Shown here: positions 14,234-23,102 of the stretch, piece after piece
Position numbering within the stretch: the first letter of the stretch is position 1
Layout of the letters: each line of letters starts with the position of its first letter
DNA from: Planctomycetota bacterium
GTDB taxonomy: Bacteria > Planctomycetota > Phycisphaerae > Phycisphaerales > UBA1924
Length of the DNA: 64,000 bases
Direction of reading: 5' to 3'
NCBI GenBank assembly: GCA_039819165.1
Contig: JBCBSM010000001.1
Span: 248,001 to 312,000 of the forward strand
Notes under the pieces: generated by a model
Told to the model about the DNA's origin: nothing
Databases searched by the model: none
Seen by the model: the letters and a program-made list of their open reading frames with translations, nothing else
Program-made: the position numbers and the translations under genes

Positions 14234-16657
14234 ATGTCGTTTTTCCGGCGAGTCATCGGATTGCGCGAATCGAGTGGCCGAGCCCAGGGCTCGTGCGAGA
14301 TGGAGATGCTCGAGCAGCGCGTGCTGCTCGACGCGTCGTTCCCCGACCTGACCGACCTGGTCGATCTCCGCAACACGGTCGTCCGATTCGAAACGAGTCT
14401 GGGCGAGATCGACTTCGAGCTCTACGACGCCGTGGGCCCAGGCGGCGGCGCCGCCGCCCCGGTCACCGTTGAGAACTTCCTGAATTACATCCAGGACGGC
14501 GACTTCTTCAATTCGTTCTTCCATCGATCCGTGGACGTGTCCTCGCCGGGCTTCCCGGTCGACGGGACGGACTTCGTGCTGCAGGGCGGCGGGTTCATCT
14601 TCACCGACGAAGACGGCCTCAGCCGCGTGCCGACCGACGACCCGATTGCCAATGAGTTCTCGGCCGATCGATCCAACGTGGTGCGTTCGCTGGCGATGGC
14701 GCGGATCACCTCAATCGGACCCGATACCGCGACGAGCCAGTTCTTCGTCAACCTGCAGGACAACAACGGTTCGGTCACGGGCGGCATCGACCTGGACGCC
14801 CAGGAGTTCACGGTCTTCGGTCGCGTGGCGAACGACCGGTCGTGGGGCGTGGTGCAGGCGATCACGGGCTTGGACACGTTCGTGTTCGCCGACGTGTTCA
14901 CCAACGCCGACGGCGACCTGGTGACGCCCGAGGGCTTCCCGACGAGCCAGCCGTTCCTGCTGCCCGATCCGGGTGCCGACGTGGTCTCGCTGGCGCTCAC
15001 CGACGTGCCGGTGCGGGTGACGCCTCCGCCGATCACCCCGGGCGAGCTGCGGAGCACGTCGCTGGCCGAGTCGTTCCTGGTCACGGTGTCCGATGCCGAG
15101 GTGATCAAGCCGGTCGAGGCGGAGAACTACTTCACGTTCCTGGCGGCGTACCCCGAGGGCTACGCCAACGACACGAGCGTGACCTACGTGGAGGTGACCA
15201 CCAACCAGGCCGGCATGATGCCCGTGGACTACCAGGTCGTGCTGCGGTACGAGACCGGCGTGCGGGACCAGGTGATCGCCACCGGCCAGCTGCAGCCCGG
15301 GCGGATCGTCCGCGTGCCGATCAGCGACCCGAGCCTGACCGATGTGGACCAGGCGCGGAAGTTCACCCCGTTCGCCATCGAGGTGCAGGGCACCGGGGCG
15401 ATCTCGGCCTCGCTGACGCACACCGACCAGGGTGCGACGCAGAGCGAGTCGTTCATCAACGCGACCGACCTGGATGCCCGCGGCGCGGGCGCATTCCTGA
15501 ACTGGGACTTCGCCGGCCTGCGGACGACGATCGACGCCGATTCCGACGGCGTGCCCGACAACGTCGATGCCCGCGAGTCCTACATCGTGTGGCAGAACCT
15601 GACCGACGAGCCCGGCACCGTCACGCTGACGGCGGTGCTCGACGCCGCGACCCGCCGGACAATCACCTTCGACCTCGAGGGCAACCGCCGAGGCGGCGCC
15701 GAGCTGCACAGCCTGTTTGGCTTCGAGACGCTGGGCGCGCAGGCGATCCGCGTGACGTCGAGCGTCGAGATCGTAGCGGCGATGAGCAACTACGACCGCC
15801 AGGTGGATCCGGCGGACGCGACCACGTCGGTCAACGCCTACGGCGCGCTGGGCATCCCGGGCGGCGGAACCCTCGAGGGCGTCGCCGCGGGCGTGCAGTA
15901 CACCGCGGACCCCGACGACGAGGCATACGTCAGCTTCTTCTCGTTCAACCCGACGGGCGGCGCGGTTGTGCAGCTGGAGATCTCGGACAGCTCGGGCTTC
16001 GCCGCCACGACGCCGATCGTGCTGGCGCCGCGGGACGTGGGCTTCTACAACCTCAAGAACCTGCTGAGCGCCTTCGGCGGCGTGTTCACCCCCGGCGAGA
16101 TGCTGACGCTCCGGTACGAATCGTCGCGGCCGATCTCGGCCCAGCTCGTGTCGACCATCGGCAACGAGACGCTCACGACAAGCTTCCAGACGCAGCTGTC
16201 GAACCTGTACGTGTTCGCGGGCGGATTCGACGCGGGCGCCGCCGGCGGCACCGAGGTGCTCTCGCTCTACAACCCGTACTCGGCAGGCACCGATACCAAC
16301 ATCAGCATCATCGTGCAGTTCTTCTTCGTGGATCGCAACCAGACGATCAGCTTCTCGGCGTTGCCCGAGCTCGAGCCGGGCGAGCGTGTCGATCTCTCGG
16401 CCCGCGACTTCTCGGACATCGAGTCGATCATCACGCTGGGCGAGGACTACGGCCGCTACACCATCGTGGTGTCGGGCGTGGCGCTGCCGCCCGGCGCGGG
16501 CGCCCGCATCGACGAGGGCCAGTTCGCGGCCACGCTCACCCGGATCGGCCCCGATGGCACGCTGTCGGGCGACTCGGCGACGGTCTCGACCGGGTCGTAC
16601 GACGGCTTCCTCCGCGATCTCGACGACGGCCTCTTCGACGGCACCATCGGCGGCTGA
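14234..16657 (+). CDS. Cyclophilin-type peptidylprolyl isomerase with LEPR-XLL-like N-terminus
   Basis: 807 residues. Residues about 20-35 carry M-E-M-L-E-Q-R-V-L-L-D-A-S, the LEPR-XLL type signature seen at the N-terminus of large planctomycete surface proteins. Residues about 45-250 form a cyclophilin domain: V-R-F-E-T-S-L-G-E-I-D-F-E-L-Y, V-E-N-F-L-N-Y, F-F-H-R-S, D-F-V-L-Q-G-G-G, I-A-N-E-F, A-M-A-R, T-A-T-S-Q-F-F-V-N-L-Q-D-N and F-G-R-V. The R, F, M and Q residues of the active site are recognisable. The remaining 550 residues are beta-rich, Thr/Val-rich repeats (I do not recognise the domain), compatible with an extracellular or envelope location. ATG 14234 is preceded by GAGAGG. Confidence 0.86.
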   Translation: MSFFRRVIGLRESSGRAQGSCEMEMLEQRVLLDASFPDLTDLVDLRNTVVRFETSLGEIDFELYDAVGPGGGAAAPVTVENFLNYIQDGDFFNSFFHRSVDVSSPGFPVDGTDFVLQGGGFIFTDEDGLSRVPTDDPIANEFSADRSNVVRSLAMARITSIGPDTATSQFFVNLQDNNGSVTGGIDLDAQEFTVFGRVANDRSWGVVQAITGLDTFVFADVFTNADGDLVTPEGFPTSQPFLLPDPGADVVSLALTDVPVRVTPPPITPGELRSTSLAESFLVTVSDAEVIKPVEAENYFTFLAAYPEGYANDTSVTYVEVTTNQAGMMPVDYQVVLRYETGVRDQVIATGQLQPGRIVRVPISDPSLTDVDQARKFTPFAIEVQGTGAISASLTHTDQGATQSESFINATDLDARGAGAFLNWDFAGLRTTIDADSDGVPDNVDARESYIVWQNLTDEPGTVTLTAVLDAATRRTITFDLEGNRRGGAELHSLFGFETLGAQAIRVTSSVEIVAAMSNYDRQVDPADATTSVNAYGALGIPGGGTLEGVAAGVQYTADPDDEAYVSFFSFNPTGGAVVQLEISDSSGFAATTPIVLAPRDVGFYNLKNLLSAFGGVFTPGEMLTLRYESSRPISAQLVSTIGNETLTTSFQTQLSNLYVFAGGFDAGAAGGTEVLSLYNPYSAGTDTNISIIVQFFFVDRNQTISFSALPELEPGERVDLSARDFSDIESIITLGEDYGRYTIVVSGVALPPGAGARIDEGQFAATLTRIGPDGTLSGDSATVSTGSYDGFLRDLDDGLFDGTIGG

Positions 16658-16661
16658 CGCC

Positions 16662-17648
16662 TCAGCCCTCGGAGGGATGACGCAGGGCATTCGGGCCTCG
16701 CCGCGCAAGCCGTGCGGCGAGGCTCTTTGCTGCGCGGCGGACCGGAGCCGGCAGCAGGCCGAGGGCCGCGTCGGCCCGACGCGCAGCGGCGATGGCCCCC
16801 GACTCGTGGTAGGCGTCCCGGATGGCGCGAAGATACTGCAGCTCGATGGGCACGCCGGTCTCGTCGACCCAGTGGGCGTCGCCGGCCCGCAGCAAGGCGT
16901 TCGCCCGGGCGGCGACGTCCACCGCGTGCCGCTCGTACAGGGCGGAGTGATTGGCGCACAGCCGGCGGTAGAGGCCCTCGTGCCGTGCGACGGCATCGTC
17001 GATCATGGTCTGCTCGGCGTGCCGTCGCCAGTTGAAGAGCGGCTCGCGGACGCGGACGCCGCTCCAGCCCAGGGCCGCGAAGCGGAGCCACAGGTCCCAG
17101 TCCTCGTAGCCGTCGGTCATGGCCTCGTCGAAGCCGCCGGCGGCCTCGAAGCGGTCGCGGCGGACCAGCGCGGTGACGGGGTGCAGGTTGGTGACCATCA
17201 GCAGGATGGGATCCCACTCGGGCACCCGCCAGACGACGTTGTTGCCCCGCTCGGTCAGACGCTCTTGGCAGTAGGCGTGCGCGTGGTTGGCCTTCTCGTC
17301 GGCTCGCGACGCCGCGTCCAGCGCGGCGTGCAGCGTCGCGACGAAGGCCGGCTCGATCCAGTCGTCGGCGTCGAGGAAGACCAGGAACTCGCCCTGGGCG
17401 AGGGCCGCCCCGGCGTTGCGGGCGGCGGGCAGCCCGCGGTTGGCCTGGTGCACAACACGGACGCGGTCGCCGGCCAGGGCGTCGCAGGCGGTGGGGGTCG
17501 AGCCGTCGTCCGAGCCGTCGTCGATCAGGACGACGTCGACCTCCGCGTCGCGCTGGGCCAGGCAGCTCGCGACGGCCTCGCCCACGAATCGGCCGTGGTT
17601 GAAGCACGGCACGACGCAGGTGGCGGTGGGCGGGCGTGGATCGGCCAT
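16662..17648 (-). CDS. Family-2 glycosyltransferase
   Basis: 328 residues. Standard GT-A start: T-C-V-V-P-C-F-N-H-G-R-F-V-G-E-A-V, then V-D-V-V-L-I-D-D-G-S-D-D-G-S-T, V-H-Q-A-N-R-G-L-P-A-A-R-N-A-G and the DxD segment L-V-F-L-D-A-D-D-W-I. Further on are R-D-R-F-E-A-A-G-G-F-D-E and Y-E-D-W-D-L-W-L-R, the acceptor-side acidic motif. The C-terminal 120 residues are helical and basic. It is divergent from the ABC exporter gene (50 bases apart) and converges on the cyclophilin gene with 4 bases between stops. Acceptor unknown. Confidence 0.92.
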   Translation of the reverse strand: MADPRPPTATCVVPCFNHGRFVGEAVASCLAQRDAEVDVVLIDDGSDDGSTPTACDALAGDRVRVVHQANRGLPAARNAGAALAQGEFLVFLDADDWIEPAFVATLHAALDAASRADEKANHAHAYCQERLTERGNNVVWRVPEWDPILLMVTNLHPVTALVRRDRFEAAGGFDEAMTDGYEDWDLWLRFAALGWSGVRVREPLFNWRRHAEQTMIDDAVARHEGLYRRLCANHSALYERHAVDVAARANALLRAGDAHWVDETGVPIELQYLRAIRDAYHESGAIAAARRADAALGLLPAPVRRAAKSLAARLARRGPNALRHPSEG

Positions 17649-17698
17649 TGAACGCTCCGGGTGGCGGCCCCGTGGGCGGGCCTCAATACTTCTGTTCT

Positions 17699-19585
17699 AT
17701 GCCCGCGTTCTGGCGGCTCGCACGGCAGATGCTCGCGTTCCGCGGGCGAATCGCACTGGCGCTGCTCTGCGCCTTCTTCGCGGGCGGCAGCCTGGCGGTC
17801 GGGCTTCTGGGCTCGACGCCCATCATCGACGGCATCTTCAAGGAGCAGAAGCCGCTGCCAGAGGTGGCCCGGGCCATCAACGCCGAGGGCGGGCTGGCGC
17901 CCGGCGTCGAGATCCCCGCGTGGCTGATCGAGCGGCTGCCGGCGACGCCCTGGAATGGCATCGCCCTGCTGGTCAGCGTGCTGGCGATCATCGCCGTCGT
18001 GGGCGCGGTGTTCCAGTTCCTGCACATCTACCTCTCGCTCACGGTGGTGCACCAGACGGTGATGCGGGTGCGGCGGCGCGCGTTCCGCTCGCTGCTGTTC
18101 ATGCCGCTGCTCAGCGTGCAGCAGGGCGGCGTGCCCGACGGGTCGGACCGCGAGAAGCCGCTGGGCAGCGCCGATGCCGTGAGCCGCCTCATCGCCGACG
18201 CCGAGCAGCTGTCGTATGGCCTAGAGGCGCTGCTGAGCAAGGCGGTCACGCAGATCACCAAGGGCGTGGGGGCGCTGGTGTTCGCCTTCGTGGTCAACTG
18301 GTGGCTGACGCTGATCGCGCTGCTGATCGGCCCGGCCGTCTTCGGCGTGATCCGCTACTTTGCCCGCCGCATCAAGAAGGCGGCCCGCCGTGCGATGGGT
18401 CACCGCTCCGAGATGCTCTCCATCGCGACCGAGGCCGCCCAGTCGCTGCGGGTGGTCAAAGCCTACACGGGCGAGCGCCGGGCCGCGGCGCGGTTCGGCG
18501 TGGCCAACCGCCGGGCGTACCGGCAGATGCTCAAGGCGCGCACGGCGCGGGCGCTGTCCAAGCCCCTGGTCGAGGTGCTCGGCGTGTTCATGCTGGGCTT
18601 CCTGGTGCTGGTGGCGTTCAAGGCCATCGACGATGGCCACATCGAGCCGGCCGACTTCGTGAAGGTGCTCGGTGGGCTTCTCGTCGCTGGAGCGGCCCTG
18701 AAGCCTCTGACGGGGCTGATCAACGACATCCAGATCTCGGCGGGCGCGGCCGAGCGGCTCGAGGCCCTCATCGATGCCGAGGCCGAGGCGGGCCACGAAT
18801 CCGGGCTTGCACGGCTGCCCAGGCACGCGTCGTCGATCGCCTTCGAGGACGTCGCCGTGCGCTACCCGGGCGCGGCCGAGCCCGCGCTGCGGGGCGTCTC
18901 GCTCGAGATCCGCCACGGCGAGCGGGTGGCGATCGTCGGGCCCAACGGTTCGGGCAAGACCACCCTGCTCGGCCTGCTCTATCGCGTCTACGACCCGACC
19001 GACGGGACCGTCCGCATCGACGGGCACGATCTACGGGGGGTCTCGGTGCGGTCGCTGCGGCGGCAGATCGGGTTGGTCTCGCAAGAGACGGTGCTCTTCG
19101 AGGGCACCATCCGCGAGAACATCGCCTACGGCATGCCGTCGGCGGACGACGAAGAGATCGTCGACGCCCTCGAGAAGGCCCGGGCGATCGAGTTCGTCCG
19201 CGAGATGCCCGGCGGGCTGGACGCCGCGGTGGCCGAGCGGGGCGTGTCGCTCTCGGGGGGGCAGCGGCAGCGTCTGGCGATTGCGCGGGCCATCCTGCGG
19301 GATCCGAGCATCTTGATCCTCGACGAGGCCACCAGCATGGTCGATTCGGCCTCGGAGGCGGAGATCGGCCGGGCGATGGCCGGTTTTGCCCGCGGACGGA
19401 CGACGATTGCGGTGGCGCACCGTCTAAGCACGGTGCGGGATGCCGATCGCATCGTCGTCATGGAGGCCGGCGGCATCGCGGACATCGGGCCGCACGGCGA
19501 GTTGCTCGCCCGATGCGAGCTGTACGCCGAGCTGGTTCGGACGCAGCTGGCCGACGACGGCGACGGAGCGGCCCGGGCCGGTTGA
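17699..19585 (+). CDS. ABC exporter half-transporter (MsbA/lipid-A-type)
   Basis: 628 residues: membrane domain (about 1-345) and ATPase domain (about 360-610). The ATPase has Walker A G-P-N-G-S-G-K-T-T-L, Q-loop G-L-V-S-Q-E-T-V-L-F, signature [10 protein letters not shown], Walker B I-L-I-L-D-E-A-T-S-M-V-D and the H-loop V-A-H-R-L-S-T-V. The order matches exporters of the MsbA/lipid-flippase class, which work as homodimers. Two insertions relative to MsbA are visible: about 45 residues between the first two membrane helices, and a short polar insertion after the first intracellular loop. ATG 17699 avoids a 21-residue extension into the divergent promoter. The neighbouring GT2 gene suggests a glycolipid cargo, which is inference. 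Confidence 0.9.
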   Translation: MPAFWRLARQMLAFRGRIALALLCAFFAGGSLAVGLLGSTPIIDGIFKEQKPLPEVARAINAEGGLAPGVEIPAWLIERLPATPWNGIALLVSVLAIIAVVGAVFQFLHIYLSLTVVHQTVMRVRRRAFRSLLFMPLLSVQQGGVPDGSDREKPLGSADAVSRLIADAEQLSYGLEALLSKAVTQITKGVGALVFAFVVNWWLTLIALLIGPAVFGVIRYFARRIKKAARRAMGHRSEMLSIATEAAQSLRVVKAYTGERRAAARFGVANRRAYRQMLKARTARALSKPLVEVLGVFMLGFLVLVAFKAIDDGHIEPADFVKVLGGLLVAGAALKPLTGLINDIQISAGAAERLEALIDAEAEAGHESGLARLPRHASSIAFEDVAVRYPGAAEPALRGVSLEIRHGERVAIVGPNGSGKTTLLGLLYRVYDPTDGTVRIDGHDLRGVSVRSLRRQIGLVSQETVLFEGTIRENIAYGMPSADDEEIVDALEKARAIEFVREMPGGLDAAVAERGVSLSGGQRQRLAIARAILRDPSILILDEATSMVDSASEAEIGRAMAGFARGRTTIAVAHRLSTVRDADRIVVMEAGGIADIGPHGELLARCELYAELVRTQLADDGDGAARAG

Positions 19586-19609
19586 CGCCCCGCGGAGCGG
19601 AGATACCAT

Positions 19610-19650
19610 GTTGGCTCGCCGCTGGGCGGGGTTGGCTCGCCCTTGGGCGG
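19610..19650 (+). repeat. Imperfect 20-base tandem repeat
   Basis: Bases 19610-19629 and 19631-19650 are near-identical 20-mers (GTTGGCTCGCC followed by GCTGGGCGG or CTTGGGCGG; two differences). They lie just after the ABC exporter gene and before a GC-rich hairpin and the tRNA-Thr gene. Confidence 0.6.
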
Positions 19651-19655
19651 GCCCT

Positions 19656-19678
19656 GGGCCGGCCTGCTGGGCCGGCCC
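19656..19678 (+). terminator. GC-rich hairpin without a T tract
   Basis: GGGCCGGCC (19656-19664), loop TGCTG, GGCCGGCCC (19670-19678) form a perfect 9-bp stem between the ABC exporter gene and tRNA-Thr. No U run follows, so intrinsic termination is uncertain. Confidence 0.35.
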
Positions 19679-19695
19679 GGCTCGTGCCTCGTGGT

Positions 19696-19767
19696 GCCGC
19701 TGTAGCTCAGTGGTAGAGCGCACCCTTGGTAAGGGTGAGGTCACGAGTTCAAGTCTCGTCAGCGGCT
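19696..19767 (+). tRNA. tRNA-Thr (anticodon GGT)
   Basis: A 72-base cloverleaf. The acceptor stem GCCGCTG (19696-19702) pairs perfectly with CAGCGGC (19760-19766), with discriminator T. The D arm contains AGCTCAGTGGTAGAGC. The anticodon arm is CACCC-TTGGTAA-GGGTG, giving anticodon GGT (threonine, ACC/ACT codons). The T arm has GAGTTCAAGTCTC. CCA is not encoded. It precedes tuf, the same association (thrT beside an EF-Tu gene) seen in many bacteria. Confidence 0.97.
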
Positions 19768-19946
19768 TTGTGCTCCAGGTCCGTCCAGGCCGACCCGGAG
19801 CGTGGTACGGGGATGGGGACCTACGCTTCCCCTCGCCCCAGCGGGCAACCACCGGCTCCGTTTGGATGCCGGCAGGACACGGGCTCTCGAACCGGCACGG
19901 TGCCGCGGAGCGGGCCGATGCGAAGGCAATGCGGAGGTAGAAGGCG

Positions 19947-21149
<1,203 letters not shown>

Positions 21150-21171
21150 GCACCACCCGGGAGGTCCAGCG

Positions 21172-21354
21172 ATGGCCAAGAAGAAGGGCCAGGCCCGCGA
21201 GTACGTCTGGCTGCAGTGCACCGAGACGGGCGACCTGAACTATCGCACGTCGGTCAACGTCCGCGGCGGGCTGCCCGAGCGGATGAAGGACGGCATCCAG
21301 AAGTACTGCCCGCGGCTGCGCAAGCACACGACGCACAAGATCAAGCGCAAGTAG
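21172..21354 (+). CDS. rpmG: 50S ribosomal protein bL33
   Basis: 60 residues: A-K-K-K-G then V-W-L-Q-C-T-E-T-G-D-L-N-Y-R-T and K-Y-C-P-R-L-R-K-H-T-T-H-K. This is bL33, located near the ribosomal E site. The zinc-binding form has two C-x-x-C pairs (C-T-E-C and C-P-R-C); here each pair keeps only its first cysteine (C-T-E-T and C-P-R-L), so a normal zinc ribbon cannot form. RBS GGAGG lies 7 bases before the ATG. Transcribed with tuf; a terminator follows. Confidence 0.95.
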   Translation: MAKKKGQAREYVWLQCTETGDLNYRTSVNVRGGLPERMKDGIQKYCPRLRKHTTHKIKRK

Positions 21355-21393
21355 CCCGCGGACGCGTCGCCTGACGCACTAACTGCTCGTGAT

Positions 21394-21422
21394 CGCCGAG
21401 GCCGAGACGCCTCGGCGTTTTT
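21394..21422 (+). terminator. Rho-independent terminator after tuf-rpmG
   Basis: CGCCGAGG (21394-21401), 8-base loop, CCTCGGCG (21410-21417), then TTTTT and further T-rich sequence. Perfect 8-bp GC-rich stem with a U tract, 40 bases after the rpmG stop. Confidence 0.9.
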
Positions 21423-21558
21423 GTTTGGCTGTCCTTGGGCGGGGTGGGCCCTTCGCTTGCTGAGAAGGCCTTGCTCAAATGAGAATGCAGATTGAAAGCC
21501 GAATAGTGGTGCGGTAGACTCGCCGCATTCCCCGCGACCGCACCGAAGGAGCCCTTCC

Positions 21559-21756
21559 ATGAATATCTGCCCCTCCTGCGCTTCCCACGCGTCGCAGTCT
21601 CCCGTCGCCTTCTGTGCTGACTGCGTCGCTGTCCATTCCACCGGATTCGCGCTCTCGCTCCCGATGCTGCTCGCGGGGGTGGGCGTTGGCCTCATGCTCT
21701 TCGCCGCCGCGCGGTTGTGGCGTTTCCGCCGGATGCCCCGGCTCGCGACCGCCTGA
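21559..21756 (+). CDS. Tiny zinc-ribbon membrane protein
   Basis: 65 residues. The first 25 contain C-P-S-C and C-A-D-C, spaced 12 residues apart, a plausible four-cysteine zinc site. Residues about 32-52 form one membrane helix (S-L-P-M-L-L-A-G-V-G-V-G-L-M-L-F-A-A), followed by a basic end (R-L-W-R-F-R-R-M-P-R) expected in the cytoplasm. A good AAGGAG lies 8-13 bases before the ATG. I do not know a named family; the size and RBS make it a believable gene. The region in front (21425-21558) is relatively AT-rich and could hold the promoter. Confidence 0.6.
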   Translation: MNICPSCASHASQSPVAFCADCVAVHSTGFALSLPMLLAGVGVGLMLFAAARLWRFRRMPRLATA

Positions 21757-21798
21757 TCGCGGCGGCCCCCGCCGGGCCCGCGTAGCGTCCGGCTCGAC

Positions 21799-22998
21799 AT
21801 GACCGTCAGCCTCTGGAACCGATCGCCCGCACCCCCCCCGCTCGACGCCGACCTGGCGATCATCGGCGGCGGAGTGTGCGGGCTTTCTGCTGCGCTGCAC
21901 GCCCGCCGGCGGGGGCTGTCGGTGGTGGTGCTCGAGCGGCACGCGGCGGGTTCGGGGGCCAGCACCCGCAACGCGGGCTACCTGATGCGGGGCATGGCCG
22001 ACAACTACGCGGCCGCCTGCGACGTGCTGGGCGATGCCCTTGCGCAGCAGGCCTGGCGGTGGACCGAGGAGAACCTCCGCGGGCTGCAGGCCGAGGGCGT
22101 GGCGTCTCTGCCGTCCTACCGCGCGACGCCCAGCTGCCTGCTGGCGCTCGATGACGACGAGGCGGCCCAGCTCCAGCGGTCGGCCGAGCTGCTGCAGCGG
22201 GACGGCTTCGGCGCGCTGCTGGTGGAGAGCGGTCCGGATAGCGCCTGGGCGAGCGGCGTGCCGCTGCTGGGGCTGGTGAATCCCGGCGACGCCACCGTGG
22301 ACCCCGCGGAGCTGATCGCGATGCTGGCCGCGGGCCTGGGTGGCTCGGTGCTGCCGGGCCAGGAGGTCCACGAGATCGTGCCGGCTTCGCGCGGCGCCGC
22401 CGGCCGATGCATCGTGCGGACGGGCACGCTCGAGGTGCGTGCACCGCGGGTGCTGGCGTGCACGAATGCGTACGCCCGGCTGCTGCTGCCGCCGCTGGCG
22501 GGCCTGGTCGACCCCAGGCGGGGCCAGATGCTCGCGCTGGCGTGCGAGGGCGCGCGGCTGGACTACGCGTACTACGCCAACCACGGGCACGAGTACATCC
22601 GCCAGCTGCCCAGTGGCGTGATCATCGCCGGCGGATGCCGCGGCCAGTTCGCGGCCGAGGAGGTCGGCTACGAGGACGCCACGTCGCCGCGGGTGCAGGA
22701 GGCGATCGCGGCCTTCGCGCGGCTGCTGCTGGATCGCCCCATCCGGGTGCTGGCCCGCTGGGCGGGCACGATGGGCTTCTCGCCCGACGGCATGCCACTG
22801 GTGGGTCCGGTGAGCGAGGACGGCTCGGTGTGGTTCTGCGGCGGGTTCACGGGCCACGGCATGTCGCTGGGCTACCGGACCGCCGCCGGCGCGATCGCCG
22901 GCATGCTCGACGGCGAATCGGCCGACCCGCTCGCGACGGCCTTTGCGTTGCATCGCTGCCTGGCGCCGGGCGAGGCCCTGCCCGCGGCCGGTGGCTGA
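21799..22998 (+). CDS. FAD-dependent oxidoreductase (DAO family)
   Basis: 399 residues of the D-amino-acid-oxidase/glycine-oxidase fold. The N-terminal dinucleotide-binding motif is A-I-I-G-G-G-V-C-G-L-S-A-A; a glutamate (V-V-L-E-R-H) ends the second strand and G-S-G-A-S-T-R-N-A-G-Y follows, as in sarcosine and gamma-glutamylputrescine oxidases. The C-terminal FAD block is G-T-M-G-F-S-P-D-G-M-P-L-V-G-P and F-T-G-H-G-M-S-L-G. It oxidises an amine or amino acid; the substrate is not deducible. 42 bases after the small zinc protein. Confidence 0.9.
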   Translation: MTVSLWNRSPAPPPLDADLAIIGGGVCGLSAALHARRRGLSVVVLERHAAGSGASTRNAGYLMRGMADNYAAACDVLGDALAQQAWRWTEENLRGLQAEGVASLPSYRATPSCLLALDDDEAAQLQRSAELLQRDGFGALLVESGPDSAWASGVPLLGLVNPGDATVDPAELIAMLAAGLGGSVLPGQEVHEIVPASRGAAGRCIVRTGTLEVRAPRVLACTNAYARLLLPPLAGLVDPRRGQMLALACEGARLDYAYYANHGHEYIRQLPSGVIIAGGCRGQFAAEEVGYEDATSPRVQEAIAAFARLLLDRPIRVLARWAGTMGFSPDGMPLVGPVSEDGSVWFCGGFTGHGMSLGYRTAAGAIAGMLDGESADPLATAFALHRCLAPGEALPAAGG

Positions 22999-23102
22999 GC
23001 GGCAATTGCGGCATCGGAGCTGGTTTTGGGCTCGCGTGCGCGGGCGATCCGCGGTAGGCTGTGGTCATCGGTCCTGATGGTCGCAGGGGGAGGAGTCGTC
23101 GC

